Positions 36,572 through 45,628 of a stretch of DNA of 64,000 nucleotides are shown here, one piece after another. How positions within the stretch are numbered: the stretch's first letter is position 1; each line of letters starts with the position of its first letter. The notes beneath the pieces are model-generated. The model did not search any database and was not told the origin of the DNA. It saw nothing but the letters and a program-made list of their open reading frames with translations. A program made the translations under genes and the position numbers. The stretch comes from QKMZ01 sp012965515 (GTDB lineage: Bacteria > Cyanobacteriota > Vampirovibrionia > Obscuribacterales > Obscuribacteraceae): NCBI GenBank assembly GCA_937879965.1, contig CALFMP010000004.1, positions 124,001 to 188,000 of the forward strand, in the 5' to 3' direction.

Positions 36572-37702
36572 ATGGCGATTTCTTTAGGTAAGAAAGGTGC
36601 TCTGTGCTGGTTTTCAGGTTTGCGCACGTTTGTACTGGCTGTAACCGTGCTTTCGCTTATGGCGCTCGGTCTTCCAGGCTTTGCCTGTACGGACTTTCGC
36701 CTTAATGCCGCCGACGGTTCCATAATCGTGGGGCGAAGTATGGAGTGGGGGATAGACTTGAAGTCCCAAATGACGAAGCATCCTCGGGGCGAAAAGGTGG
36801 AATCGCATGCCCCGGGCGGCAAACCGGGACTTTCTTGGAAAACGAAGCATGGGTATGTCGGCGTAAACAGCTATGGCGTGAACCTTTCGTTGGACGGGAT
36901 GAATGAAGAGGGTTTTGCAGTTGAGCTTCTTTGGCTTCCTGGAAGCGTTTATCAGAGCATTGAACAAGGCGATGAGCCCAATGCTGTTTCCCTTCTCGAC
37001 GTTGGCGCCTGGTTCTTGGGAAATTTTGCAACTGTCGAAGAAGCCAAAGCGGCGATCAAAAACATCAGAGTTTGGGCGCCTTCCTTGCCTGAGTGGGGCG
37101 GAGCGCCAACAGTGCACATTGCCTTGCACGATGTTGAGGGAAAGAGCGCAGTCATCGAATTTGTTGACGGAAACATGCACATCTTCGATAACCCGAACGG
37201 CGTTTTGACCAACGCTCCAACCTTTGATTGGCAGATAACCAACCTGCGAAATTACATCAATCTTTCTCCTTTTTCGCGTAAGGGTAAAACTTTTGGCGAG
37301 CTCGAATTAGAGCCGACCGGGCAAGGCACCGGACTATGCGGCATGCCTGGTGATATGTCGCCGCCATCGCGTTTTGTACATACAACCGCCTATGTTCATT
37401 TTTCAAAACAGGCTGCTGATGCTAAATCAGCTGTCTTGCTCGCCCAACACATATTGAACTCCGTAGACATACCTCTGGGTGTGATTCGCACCGCAGATAG
37501 TGGCAATGTTCATTGCGACTACACTCAGTGGATTGTAATCAAAGACTTGAAGAATAGGACGTTTCACTACCGCGCCTATTCTGATATTTCTTTGCATACG
37601 GTTCAGCTTAATCAACTTGATTTTTCAGAAGGTGCCAAGGCGAAGTCTTGCCCCATTGCCGGCGATACTTTCTATTGTGACGTGAGCAATTATCTGAAGT
37701 AG
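36572..37702 (+). CDS. Exported choloylglycine-hydrolase-type Ntn amidase
   Basis: 376 residues from ATG 36572, with AGGGAGG five bases upstream. After a signal peptide (LRTFVLAVTVLSLMALGLPGFA) the next residue is Cys39 of CTDFRL. Signal cleavage would expose the N-terminal nucleophile directly, as in Gram-negative penicillin V acylases and related bile-salt hydrolases. GRSMEWG matches the Arg and acidic residues of the active-site loop (usually RTMDW). GVNSYGVNLSLDGMNEEGF and NAPTFDWQITNLRNYINLSP match later family blocks. Members cleave linear amides such as penicillin V, bile salts or acyl-homoserine lactones; which one applies here cannot be told. A periplasmic location is expected. Confidence 0.88.
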   Translation: MAISLGKKGALCWFSGLRTFVLAVTVLSLMALGLPGFACTDFRLNAADGSIIVGRSMEWGIDLKSQMTKHPRGEKVESHAPGGKPGLSWKTKHGYVGVNSYGVNLSLDGMNEEGFAVELLWLPGSVYQSIEQGDEPNAVSLLDVGAWFLGNFATVEEAKAAIKNIRVWAPSLPEWGGAPTVHIALHDVEGKSAVIEFVDGNMHIFDNPNGVLTNAPTFDWQITNLRNYINLSPFSRKGKTFGELELEPTGQGTGLCGMPGDMSPPSRFVHTTAYVHFSKQAADAKSAVLLAQHILNSVDIPLGVIRTADSGNVHCDYTQWIVIKDLKNRTFHYRAYSDISLHTVQLNQLDFSEGAKAKSCPIAGDTFYCDVSNYLK

Positions 37703-37902
37703 AGCCCGAAAGCCCCAGCCATTGGGAGGCGAGCGGAAAATTTTGCTAGGATATACTATTCTGTTGTTAGGGAATCATATATAGGAACCTATTGAGATTC
37801 ATTTTTGCCTTACAGTCAGAGACCGAATCCAGGTCCGAGTAAAGATCAAAATCCAACCCAAAGTCCAACCCAAATAGTTGAGAAGATGAATAGCTGAATT
37901 AC

Positions 37903-39063
37903 ATGGATCTATCCTTTTTCACCCGACGTTATGTAGACCGTTCTAAAAACACGGGTTTCCAATTCGAATTTTTCTGCGACAGATGCAATAAAGGTCATCT
38001 GACCCCATTTCGCATTCACGCTTTGGGCGTGGTCACGTCCATATGGGATGCGACTGACTGGAAGAAAGAAAAAGAGAAAGAATTTGACTTCGACACGCTG
38101 AAAAAGGACGTCTCTAAGCTTTTCTTGAAAGGCAAGGCTTGGATTGAAGCTTACACAAATGCGGTCGAAGAGGCGCAGAAGTATTTTAAGCACTGCGCTC
38201 GCTGCTTGAAGTGGGTCTGCCCTAAAGAATGCTTCAATTCGCGTGCAAACCTCTGCCAGGGATGTGCTCCATTGACCGAAGCTGAAAAGGCTGCGCTGCA
38301 AGCCGAAGAAAGAAGGAAATCCTCGTCCAAGACCGCGGAACCCGCGGATGCTCCGCGTATCTGTCCGCATTGCGGAAAGAGTAATCCAGTTGCTACTTTT
38401 TGCGCCGACTGCGGTAAGAAGGTCGTGCAAGATATTTTCTGTTCCAGCTGCGGAGCCAAATGGTCAACGGAAAAGAAAATGAAGTATTGTCCCAGGTGCG
38501 GCGATGAAATGCCGGAACTAACATTTAGAACGAAGCCCACTGTCGTTAAGTCTGAGGCGGAGAAGCACGTCGATATGGCGGTTGACACCATCGTAGACTT
38601 GGGAAGTGAAGTTAAGAAAGTCGCGGAAGAATATAAGAAGGTTGCTGAAGATATCTTCGGTTTCACACCGAAAGGGAGAGAGTCAGCGAAGTCGACGCCA
38701 CCACAGGCGAAGGCCCCTAAATCAGGGAGTTCGCATCCAGAAGCAAACAAATCTGATTCTCGGAATTCCAACGCTACGGAACCTGATAGAACGGTTGCTC
38801 ACTCTGAAATGGAAAACGGCGAGAACACTGGTTCCGCAGAGGCAGACGACACAAAAGGTCCGGGCGTAAAGAGTAAAACTCAAACGCGTAAGAAGACTAA
38901 AATTGCTAAATCTAAAAAGCAGATAAAAGGAAAGAAACCAGTTAGTGCAAAGAAGCCAGTTTCTGTTTCCAAGCCTGCACAAAAGAAAAACGCACCTGCG
39001 ACTAAGAAGCCGAAACCTCAGCCAAAAGCGAAAGCGAAGAAAAAGTCGCGCCCAAAGACTTGA
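37903..39063 (+). CDS. Zinc-ribbon protein with histone-H1-like basic tail
   Basis: 386 residues. The N-terminal part has paired Cys knuckles (CDRCNKG; CARCLKWVCPKECF; CQGC). Two zinc ribbons lie at about 150-200 (CPHCGKSNPVATFCADCGKK and CSSCGAKWSTEKKMKYCPRCG). An amphipathic helix of Val, Asp and Lys (about 215-245) follows. From about 320 the tail is a Lys/Pro/Ala-rich stretch (KKPVSAKKPVSVSKPAQKK type) like histone H1 C-termini. The ribbons suggest nucleic-acid or protein binding; the basic tail would bind DNA or RNA. No enzyme domain is present. It is monocistronic, with a strong terminator after it. Confidence 0.8.
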   Translation: MDLSFFTRRYVDRSKNTGFQFEFFCDRCNKGHLTPFRIHALGVVTSIWDATDWKKEKEKEFDFDTLKKDVSKLFLKGKAWIEAYTNAVEEAQKYFKHCARCLKWVCPKECFNSRANLCQGCAPLTEAEKAALQAEERRKSSSKTAEPADAPRICPHCGKSNPVATFCADCGKKVVQDIFCSSCGAKWSTEKKMKYCPRCGDEMPELTFRTKPTVVKSEAEKHVDMAVDTIVDLGSEVKKVAEEYKKVAEDIFGFTPKGRESAKSTPPQAKAPKSGSSHPEANKSDSRNSNATEPDRTVAHSEMENGENTGSAEADDTKGPGVKSKTQTRKKTKIAKSKKQIKGKKPVSAKKPVSVSKPAQKKNAPATKKPKPQPKAKAKKKSRPKT

Positions 39064-39087
39064 GGCTTTGTAATTCCTTTCCAAACT

Positions 39088-39118
39088 AAAGCGCCGGCAC
39101 TCTACTGCTGGCGCTTTC
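39088..39118. terminator. Bidirectional terminator between convergent genes
   Basis: AAAGCGCC (39088-39095) pairs with GGCGCTTT (39110-39117), with inner GC pairs. T-rich sequence lies on the plus-strand side and A-rich sequence on the other, so it can serve both the zinc-ribbon gene and the VWA gene. Confidence 0.8.
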
Positions 39119-39141
39119 TAGTTTTAGTTTGCGTTTCAGAA

Positions 39142-40206
39142 TTAGCCCTTGATCGCTCGTAGCAGTGCGCGAGGCAGACCTTCCTGCGCCAGCACATTGA
39201 AAGGTTCCACTCCGACAATGTCGAAGCGTGCGCCTTTACTGACCAAGCGTGTGTCCAGCTTGTTCAATTTCTTCTCGCCTTCTTCATCATTGCCGATCTG
39301 CAAGAATTTGATTTTGATCTCGTTGGGGTTTTTCATCATTTGTGTGGCTTGAATGATGACGTCGCGAAGGTCGTGCTCGTCCTGTGGTTTACCATCTGTA
39401 ATCACAGCGATGATGAGAGGTCGTGCTTTGCCCGTTGCGCGGCGCTGGAAATATTGAGTTAGCTGATCGTGCATCGGCGGGGCAAGTTTTGTGCCGATGA
39501 AAAGCCCGTTGCGAGCGTTGGCAATTATCGAGGGCATTTGTTGTAGCCTGACATTTTGGTACACGTCATACTGACTCGAGAAAACAACGAGCGTGAATCC
39601 AAATTTTGGCAGGCGCATGGTTTGTCTCGTCAGATCCATACTTTGCGACATGCACCATCTCCACTTTGAGATTTTCTCTTGTGCCATTGGGAAATAGTCT
39701 TTCTCGCCCATTGAGCTGGAGCGATCTTGCATGATCACTATGTCGTGTGTTGATAGTTGTTTTAGCTCTTGATCGGAGAGGTCTCCACGCAGCCTGGTTG
39801 TTGTGACGTTTGGAGTGAAACGCATTTGACCGATTCCAGCATTCATTGGCTGAAAATTGGAATCATCTACACCAGATTGAAGAGCGTCTCTGTCTTCCAG
39901 TCCCGATTGCAGCGGTCCACGCTCTCTGGCGTTGCCGTCCAATCGACCCCTACCAGCACTTCCATTCATAGGGGTTCGAGGTGTTCCGGCGAATTGTTCC
40001 GGATCAACTAGTGAACCTTCTTCTCGTACCTCGATCTGCCCATTCAAAGGTATCCGCCTGGTCCCTGCCGTGGGCTGATTAGTGCTGTCGTAGATGCCTT
40101 GCTGATACGCTTGATCGCGGTTGACGCGATAGCTGTTTTTGGCTTCACCTGCGAGGTTGATTGGAAGACAGCTTAAGAGAAGAAGGGCGATTAAGTAGGG
40201 GCGCAA
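39142..40206 (-). CDS. Exported von Willebrand factor A domain protein
   Basis: 354 residues with a signal peptide (YLIALLLLSCLPINLAGEA). After a 130-residue disordered N-terminal part rich in Gly, Arg, Asn and Gln, the VWA domain begins at HDIVIMQDRSSSMGEKDYF. This has the complete metal-ion-dependent adhesion site DxSxS, and the later conserved Thr and Asp in NGLFIGTKLAP and AVITDGKPQDEHDLRD are present. VWA domains bind protein partners through a divalent metal; in bacteria such exported proteins act in surface assembly or adhesion. The C-terminus is short and lacks a membrane anchor. It is convergent with the zinc-ribbon gene. Confidence 0.85.
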   Translation of the reverse strand: MRPYLIALLLLSCLPINLAGEAKNSYRVNRDQAYQQGIYDSTNQPTAGTRRIPLNGQIEVREEGSLVDPEQFAGTPRTPMNGSAGRGRLDGNARERGPLQSGLEDRDALQSGVDDSNFQPMNAGIGQMRFTPNVTTTRLRGDLSDQELKQLSTHDIVIMQDRSSSMGEKDYFPMAQEKISKWRWCMSQSMDLTRQTMRLPKFGFTLVVFSSQYDVYQNVRLQQMPSIIANARNGLFIGTKLAPPMHDQLTQYFQRRATGKARPLIIAVITDGKPQDEHDLRDVIIQATQMMKNPNEIKIKFLQIGNDEEGEKKLNKLDTRLVSKGARFDIVGVEPFNVLAQEGLPRALLRAIKG

Positions 40207-40566
40207 AGTCGTTCACCTCGTTGTGAAATACGAACGATATTGATCGAAAGCCTTTGACTTGGCTTGTCGAAACATGAGACGAACGGTGTTGGCGCCACGC
40301 TCGCTTTGACCGCTATTTCCAATATAACGTTTGGAACACTGTATTGGGCGCTCTTTCGGAAAATCCAGTCTGTTTTTTACGCAGTGTGACGATGCATTTG
40401 TATGGATATTTGGCTCTTTCCCTCTGTCGAGTGATGTAGGATTCTGTAAACGTGCTCTGCAAAAACGCTTGCGGTCGGTAGATTTTCGGTAACGCGTGGA
40501 ACTTTTGCTCTGTTTTCGTGTCCTTACAGCAGTAAAGAGAGTGTGGGTCATCTGAGGACCGAAACT
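40207..40566. other. Non-coding stretch between the VWA gene and a small gene
   Basis: About 360 bases between divergent genes, presumably holding both promoters. A minus-strand open frame of 112 codons (40213-40551) has an Arg/Ser-rich, unlikely composition and no ribosome site. No convincing -35/-10 pair or RNA structure was found. Confidence 0.4.
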
Positions 40567-40797
40567 ATGATTCTTGAACCTACAAACGTGAGAAAGCCAA
40601 AACTGTCATCGGTTTGGTTGGACAGGATCAAAGAAGAATACCCGGAAGAGAAGGCTGAAGCTGAAGAAGAGTTCTTTACTGCTTTTGAGTGGAAATTGGC
40701 TCATAAGCGCAGACTTCGCAGGATGCAATCTCAGGGACACGTAGAAAGAGCGGTTAGCAATCTGTTTGAAAATCTCGGATTGAGAGATGCCGCGTAG
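40567..40797 (+). CDS. Small charged protein (76 residues)
   Basis: From ATG 40567 with GAGG ten bases upstream. The sequence is rich in Glu, Lys and Arg and predicted helical (EEYPEEKAEAEEEFFTAFEWKLAHKRRLRRMQ). A Trp/Leu-containing N-terminus and a short hydrophobic C-terminal helix (VSNLFENLGL) are present. It has no signal peptide and no known family. A strong terminator 48 bases after the stop supports it being a real transcription unit. Confidence 0.6.
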   Translation: MILEPTNVRKPKLSSVWLDRIKEEYPEEKAEAEEEFFTAFEWKLAHKRRLRRMQSQGHVERAVSNLFENLGLRDAA

Positions 40798-40844
40798 CCG
40801 AATGTATTTGTTGAAGCGATAGAAACGAGAAACGAGAAACCAGA

Positions 40845-40877
40845 GAAGCGGAAGCTGCATGCTTCCGCTTCTTTTTT
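40845..40877 (+). terminator. Strong rho-independent terminator
   Basis: GAAGCGGAAGC (40845-40855) pairs perfectly with GCTTCCGCTTC (40861-40871) over 11 bases with a 5-base loop, followed by TTTTTT (40872-40877). Confidence 0.93.
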
Positions 40878-40916
40878 CTCTTGCTTTCTAACTGTTGCAC
40901 CCTCCCGTCGACGGTC

Positions 40917-41087
40917 TTAACAGGTCTTCCCTTCTTGGTTCTTCTTTTCGGGTTGAGATTCATTTTCCTGACGACCCTTTTCTTGTTGTTGTTCATCGTC
41001 TGGTTTCTTATTTTGTTTGTCGAAGTTTTTATCCTTCTGCTCCTTTTGTTCCTGGCCTTCTTGGTTCAGTTTTTTGTCATCAGCCAT
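40917..41087 (-). CDS. Tiny hydrophilic protein (56 residues)
   Basis: A short minus-strand gene with an excellent ribosome site: AAGGAG lies eight bases before ATG 41087. The product is almost entirely Lys, Glu, Gln, Asp and Asn (MADDKKLNQEGQEQKEQKDK at its start, and a run of three Gln) and ends in KTC. It has no hydrophobic core, so it should be intrinsically disordered, like hydrophilin or stress-protection proteins. The single Cys at the C-terminus is unusual. It is convergent with the preceding small gene and its terminator. The function is unknown. Confidence 0.65.
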   Translation of the reverse strand: MADDKKLNQEGQEQKEQKDKNFDKQNKKPDDEQQQEKGRQENESQPEKKNQEGKTC

Positions 41088-41316
41088 AGTTCATCTCCTT
41101 TGCTTTACCATTTGGTTTCATTCAGAAAGACCGGAATGAGGTACGTCGGTTCCGCAAGCAAGTGGGAGAAATTCTTTGATGGAAATTGGTTTTTGATGTC
41201 AGTGAAAAACCACACAGGGTGACGCAATTGCGTCACCCTGTAGGTCGGCCTAAAAATTCAACTGAGAACAAAACTTCACGTAAATAGCGGAGCAAGAGTG
41301 GAAGTTCGCTGGGATT

Positions 41317-41988
41317 CTAGATGGTCCCGATTGCCTGTTTGAGACGAGCCTTCAAATCAGAATAGATTTCGTTAGCCGAAGGTGGTGTTTCGGGGCGTCC
41401 GAGATTGGCAGCCACACGATACATCGAATTGCTCAAGCCAAAGAAGAATGGATGAAATCCGTATTTGATCATTTCGTCGTAGGCTTGGGTAGCGCCCCAG
41501 TTTTGCTGGGTTAAACGATAGATTGCCACCATTGTGCCGCAACGATCTTGACCCTGCCGGCAGTGCATATAGACAGGTCCGTTTTTGGGGTCATTGACGA
41601 TTTTAAGGAACTTCTCAATGTCTTCATCCTTGACGGTTTTGAAGACACTAAGTGGGATGCTTACAGATTTCATGCCCATCGATTCGACCAGATCTTTTTC
41701 ATTGGCAATGTCTTTCTTACCATCTCTCAAATTGATTACAGTCTTTACACCTGCTGCCTTGAGAGCTTCGAATCCTTGTCGTGATGGCTGTGCACCGCGC
41801 AGGAGGAAGGGAGTTACCACACCAAAGTTAGGGACAACTTGAGTGAGCACCTGCGCTGTTGCAGATGTATTGGTTGTCGCAAGAGGAGAGACTAACTGTT
41901 GAGAGTTTGCAAATGCTGGAAGCTGACCGAGAAAAATAGAAGAGGAGACCAATAAGGACGCCACAAATCCAAAGCATCTTTGTGCCAT
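41317..41988 (-). CDS. Exported PTP/DSP-family phosphatase, paralogue 1
   Basis: 223 residues with a signal peptide (VASLLVSSSIFLGQLPAFA). The phosphatase fold carries the intact signature HCRQGQDR: Cys143 is the nucleophile and Arg149 closes the CX5R loop. Upstream landmarks shared with the other copies are LLRGAQPSRQGFEALKAAGVKTVINLR and DIEKFLKIVNDPKNGPVY; an acid loop is less clear. Such dual-specificity-like enzymes dephosphorylate phosphotyrosine or phosphoinositide-type substrates; export implies a periplasmic or external substrate. It is one of four related genes in this window (also 42416, 51119 and 51789). Confidence 0.87.
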   Translation of the reverse strand: MAQRCFGFVASLLVSSSIFLGQLPAFANSQQLVSPLATTNTSATAQVLTQVVPNFGVVTPFLLRGAQPSRQGFEALKAAGVKTVINLRDGKKDIANEKDLVESMGMKSVSIPLSVFKTVKDEDIEKFLKIVNDPKNGPVYMHCRQGQDRCGTMVAIYRLTQQNWGATQAYDEMIKYGFHPFFFGLSNSMYRVAANLGRPETPPSANEIYSDLKARLKQAIGTI

Positions 41989-42415
41989 TTGAAGATACCC
42001 GCCGTGAGAAACGCAACTGAATTTTATCCTAGCATTGGAACTCGAAACCCGCTCGGCTTGTTGGTTCGAGCTGTGCTTGTGTAAATTGATGTTTCAATTT
42101 CGTATTTGTATTTTTGCGCTGGGAACCGTGGATATATGCACGCAGTCTACGTTTTGCTGTGCTGCTTGTATTCAAATTGCTGCAAACGCTTTCGAGAGAT
42201 TCATCGCAACGCATCAATTGTGTGGAACCTGGCACCCGGTTTTGCGTCTTTTTGGCACCCGGTTACGAAGGAAAGCGTTACTGATTTGTGGTGTAACCTT
42301 CGTTCTGGCTGATGGATAGAGCGTTTTCGATGCTTTTTGCTATTCCTGGCTCGTGAGTCTCGTGTTCTCTAGTGAAATCCAGCACAATTAGCTGTTTTAC
42401 AAAGGATTTACTCAG
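41989..42415. other. Non-coding stretch between divergent phosphatase genes
   Basis: 427 bases between phosphatase paralogues 1 and 2. A 94-codon plus-strand frame is Cys-rich and implausible. A 12-base direct repeat TGGCACCCGGTT occurs at 42230-42241 and 42253-42264, spaced by 23 bases, and could be an operator. No clear -35/-10 pair was found. Confidence 0.4.
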
Positions 42416-43075
42416 TTGTATATTTTTCTTCGCCCGACGTTGAAATCGATACGGACAATTCTATCGGTAATGACTTTGCTTGTCTGCACCTGTGTTTTGA
42501 CCGGCTGCGATGTGCACAAGGAAACTGATGTAGTTTACAGAGGACCAGCGCCAACAAAGAAAATGCTGGACCGATTGAAGTTGATGGGAATTAAGAGCGT
42601 TGTTTCGGTGCGAAATAATCCCACAGAAAAGAAGCAGGCTTATGCTGAAAAAATCGGCTTGAAATGGTTCGCGGTAAAGACATCAGTGATGCATTCGCCG
42701 AAAGAGCAAGATATTCGCAGGTTTCTCAGCATCGTCAACGACCCGAACAATCAGCCCGTCTATGTATGTTGCATGGGTGGAATCGACCGCTCACGGTTTT
42801 ACATAACTGCATATAGAATCGCTGTTCTAGGAGCCGACCCTGAAAATGCTGTAGCTAACATGGACGGTTCTACCTGGCATAAATTGTGGCCCGGTTTTCG
42901 CTATTACGTCGACATTCTCAAAGCGGGTGCTAAGGACAAATACGGCTGGAAGCCATGGATGACGCCTGAAACAATCAACGCCAGCCGGCAAGAGGTAGAG
43001 CCATCACACGAAAAAAAGTCGATGGTGACGGCACCCAGTGAAACTTCGGCTTTCGAGGGTATGCCAAGCAGGTAA
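42416..43075 (+). CDS. Lipoprotein of the PTP/DSP family, paralogue 2
   Basis: 219 residues from TTG 42416, with AAGGA nine bases upstream. The signal peptide ends in the lipobox LTGC (Cys31), so the protein should be lipid-anchored in the envelope. The phosphatase signature is CCMGGIDR. The CX5R spacing with Cys119 and Arg125 is kept, but the preceding His is Cys118, which would alter the nucleophile's environment. Landmarks GPAPTKKMLDRLKLMGIKSVVSVR and DIRRFLSIVNDPNNQPVY match paralogues 1 and 4. A Lys/Glu-rich tail follows residue 190. Activity is possible but less certain than for paralogue 1. Confidence 0.85.
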   Translation: MYIFLRPTLKSIRTILSVMTLLVCTCVLTGCDVHKETDVVYRGPAPTKKMLDRLKLMGIKSVVSVRNNPTEKKQAYAEKIGLKWFAVKTSVMHSPKEQDIRRFLSIVNDPNNQPVYVCCMGGIDRSRFYITAYRIAVLGADPENAVANMDGSTWHKLWPGFRYYVDILKAGAKDKYGWKPWMTPETINASRQEVEPSHEKKSMVTAPSETSAFEGMPSR

Positions 43076-43113
43076 AATATTCGAGATGCTTCTCGTATAT
43101 AGACCGCACATGC

Positions 43114-44208
43114 ATGTCACTGCCCCCTATACCGATTCGCAAAATTATTCATGTTGATATGGATGCCTTCTTCGCATCTGTAGAGCAGCGCGACAATCCC
43201 GACTTGCGTGGAAAACCTCTGGCAGTCGGCGGCAGTCCATCACAAAGAGGTGTTGTGGCGGCAGCCAGCTACGAGGCTAGGAAATTCGGTGTTCATTCGG
43301 CGATGCCCTCGAGAACAGCGGTGCAACGCTGCCCACATTTGATTTTGGTTCGTCCCCGGTTTGATGTTTATCGTGAAGTCTCTGACCAGATTCACGAGAT
43401 TTTCAATCGATATACAGACCTGGTTGAGCCGCTTTCATTGGACGAGGCATACCTCGATGTCACCGAGAACAAGCTGGGAATGCCGTCTGCTACTTTGATA
43501 GCCAAAGAAATTAAGGAAGCGATCTTTCGAGAAACGAGATTGACGGCTTCTGCGGGCGTATCAATCAACAAGTTTCTCGCTAAGACCGCATCTGGTATCA
43601 ACAAGCCGGATGGTTTGACTTTGATCACTCCTGATAAGGCTGAAGCATTTATTGAAAAACTACCGATAGAAGATTTCTATGGCATCGGTAAAGTCACTGC
43701 TCAAAAAATGCATAGCTACGGCATCTACAACGGTGCCGATTTGAAGAAGCTGAGCGAGGTAGACCTGATCAAGAAGTTTGGAAAAACAGGCAGTTATTAT
43801 TTTCGAATCGTGCGAGCATACGACGACAGACCCGTCGTGGCAAATAGAATTCCGAAGTCAATTGGCGCAGAGGAGAGTTTTGCGGAGGATTTGGCGGATC
43901 GGTATTCTATGGTGGCAGCGCTCGAAGAACTGGCTGAGACTGTAGAGCGACGTCTGGATAGTAACGGAACCGGCGGTAGAACTGTAACGCTGAAAGTAAA
44001 ATACGGCGACTATCAGCAAGTAACTCGCAGCAAAACGTTAAACGAATCAATCAAAAGCTCTCATGAAATAATGAAGGTCGTCACCACGTTGATGTCGGCT
44101 ACTGAAATTGAGCAGCGCAATGTTCGATTGCTCGGTGTGCAAGTTTCCAGTCTCGATTGCGACCGCGACGAACAAGAGTACGTGCAACTCACTATCGAGT
44201 TTGCGTAA
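43114..44208 (+). CDS. dinB: DNA polymerase IV (Y-family translesion polymerase)
   Basis: 364 residues, a normal size for DinB. The palm motifs are HVDMDAFFASVEQRDNP near residue 14 and SLDEAYLDVTENK near 110, carrying the metal-binding Asp and Glu residues. The fingers region includes VVAAASYEARKFGVHSAMPS. The helix-hairpin-helix thumb region has FYGIGKVTAQKMHSYGI, and the little finger ends with QYVQLTIEF. It copies past damaged bases with low fidelity. No clear ribosome site precedes the ATG, and there is no C-terminal clamp-binding peptide obvious to me; expression may depend on the preceding lipoprotein gene 38 bases upstream. Confidence 0.95.
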   Translation: MSLPPIPIRKIIHVDMDAFFASVEQRDNPDLRGKPLAVGGSPSQRGVVAAASYEARKFGVHSAMPSRTAVQRCPHLILVRPRFDVYREVSDQIHEIFNRYTDLVEPLSLDEAYLDVTENKLGMPSATLIAKEIKEAIFRETRLTASAGVSINKFLAKTASGINKPDGLTLITPDKAEAFIEKLPIEDFYGIGKVTAQKMHSYGIYNGADLKKLSEVDLIKKFGKTGSYYFRIVRAYDDRPVVANRIPKSIGAEESFAEDLADRYSMVAALEELAETVERRLDSNGTGGRTVTLKVKYGDYQQVTRSKTLNESIKSSHEIMKVVTTLMSATEIEQRNVRLLGVQVSSLDCDRDEQEYVQLTIEFA

Positions 44209-44210
44209 GA

Positions 44211-45329
44211 TTATCCGGCGTCGCGCAGTCCGAAGTCTTCGTCGTAATTGAGTTGGTGCGTCACATCCATCGATTCTAAGAGTCCTGGCATGGGCTTGCG
44301 CAGCGGTTGTTCTGCGATCGGAACTTCCGCTCGTTGCTGCGGTACAAGAACAGTCACAGCCTTTGGCATGATCGTGACGCGCATCGGTGTGACTCCGCAT
44401 TCTTCACCGTCGATCATAACTGGCGCTTGTGAGACACGCGCCGGATCTGGAATTTTCTTTCCGGCAAGAAAGTTGCGCGCTTTCTTGGCAAGAAGCTGAA
44501 ATTCAGAGCGAACTCCACGTCTCGGCAAGGCTTCTACGACTGCTTCCTTACAGCGCAGAATGCATTCCGGCGCTTTTTCATCGACACTTCCTGCAACAAA
44601 GCGAAATCCAAGATTTATGTAGTCACCAAAGTTTATTGGGTCCACGATATGTAATTCTAGAAAGCCATCGCTGAGATTCGCCAGATCACTGCGTTTTCCC
44701 ATACCCAGGTCTTCGACGTTGGCAAGGAAAATTCCTGATGCTTGCACTTTGAATGTCATTCCACCTGTCGTGATTCTGAAGACACGCGGCGGTAAAGCTA
44801 TCGTTTGAATCATGGCGCTGACATAGGCGAGCAACCTGAAGCGGGTCTTCAGCTCGCGCGGTGGTCGCATAAACGCATCGGAAATCGGCCCAACACCAGC
44901 CATTCCAGCGAAGTATTCGCCGTTCATCATTGCCATATCAATTTGAACCGGGCGACCATGAACTATGTAATCAAAGGCGTTCTCCAGTGGGTTGGCGAGA
45001 ATACTTTCTCTTACGACCCCGAGGTTGCGGGCAAGCACATTGCCCGTGCCGAGTGGAAAGATCGCACACGGTATGTCGGACTTTGCTCTTGCCAGCGCTG
45101 CTAACGCAAATCGAACAGTACCATCGCCGCCTGCTGCGATGACGAGATCCAGTGGCGGTTTGAACAGGGGGACGAGGTGCTCCGGTCCTGTTTCCGCCGT
45201 GGTGGGATAAAACGAGACGAGGTACTCATCGTGTTGATTGAGCTTCTCTACGAGCTTGCCGATCCAAATCTCAGTCTGCACTTGAGATTTCGCGGCTGGA
45301 TTGTAAATAACGAGTGCATGTTTTGGCAT
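44211..45329 (-). CDS. Diacylglycerol-kinase-family lipid kinase (YegS/DagK type)
   Basis: 372 residues from ATG 45329, with AGGG nine bases upstream. The catalytic domain has IYNPAAKS near the N-terminus, the nucleotide motif AAGGDGTVRFAL, and FPLGTGNVLARNLG, typical of this family. The second domain (about 130-280) is a beta-sandwich with VEDLGMGKRSDLANLSDGFLELHIV. A C-terminal extension of about 60 residues after the EECG motif is rich in Pro and Glu. These kinases phosphorylate diacylglycerol or related lipids at the inner membrane. It is convergent with dinB, only two bases apart. Confidence 0.9.
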   Translation of the reverse strand: MPKHALVIYNPAAKSQVQTEIWIGKLVEKLNQHDEYLVSFYPTTAETGPEHLVPLFKPPLDLVIAAGGDGTVRFALAALARAKSDIPCAIFPLGTGNVLARNLGVVRESILANPLENAFDYIVHGRPVQIDMAMMNGEYFAGMAGVGPISDAFMRPPRELKTRFRLLAYVSAMIQTIALPPRVFRITTGGMTFKVQASGIFLANVEDLGMGKRSDLANLSDGFLELHIVDPINFGDYINLGFRFVAGSVDEKAPECILRCKEAVVEALPRRGVRSEFQLLAKKARNFLAGKKIPDPARVSQAPVMIDGEECGVTPMRVTIMPKAVTVLVPQQRAEVPIAEQPLRKPMPGLLESMDVTHQLNYDEDFGLRDAG

Positions 45330-45628
45330 GTTTGTGTACCCTGGTGGACTCCGGGATAGAGCGATCTGTGCAGGCAAAAGTTCCCGGAATCCGCCACAAA
45401 TGGCGAGTTGGCGACACTTTTGCCATTAAAAAGGTGAGGTTTTGAGGTGTAAAACGTCAAATAGACCCTTGAATCCCTTGATTTCCCCCTCTATCTCAAT
45501 ATTCGCGGCTGATGCCGCCCTTTAGACGAAAGCCAGAAACTGCCGCTCCATTTGCCTATATAAGGAATTCTGGAACTTACAACGCGGTACTGCGTCCTCC
45601 CGGCAGAGCCTTAACGGAGGAGACCAGG

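Noticed and set aside
40213..40551. 112-codon minus-strand frame upstream of the VWA gene
   Set aside because: Arg/Ser-rich composition, no ribosome site; lies in the divergent promoter region.
42035..42319. 94-codon plus-strand frame between the phosphatase genes
   Set aside because: Cys-rich and irregular, no ribosome site, no homology that I recognise.
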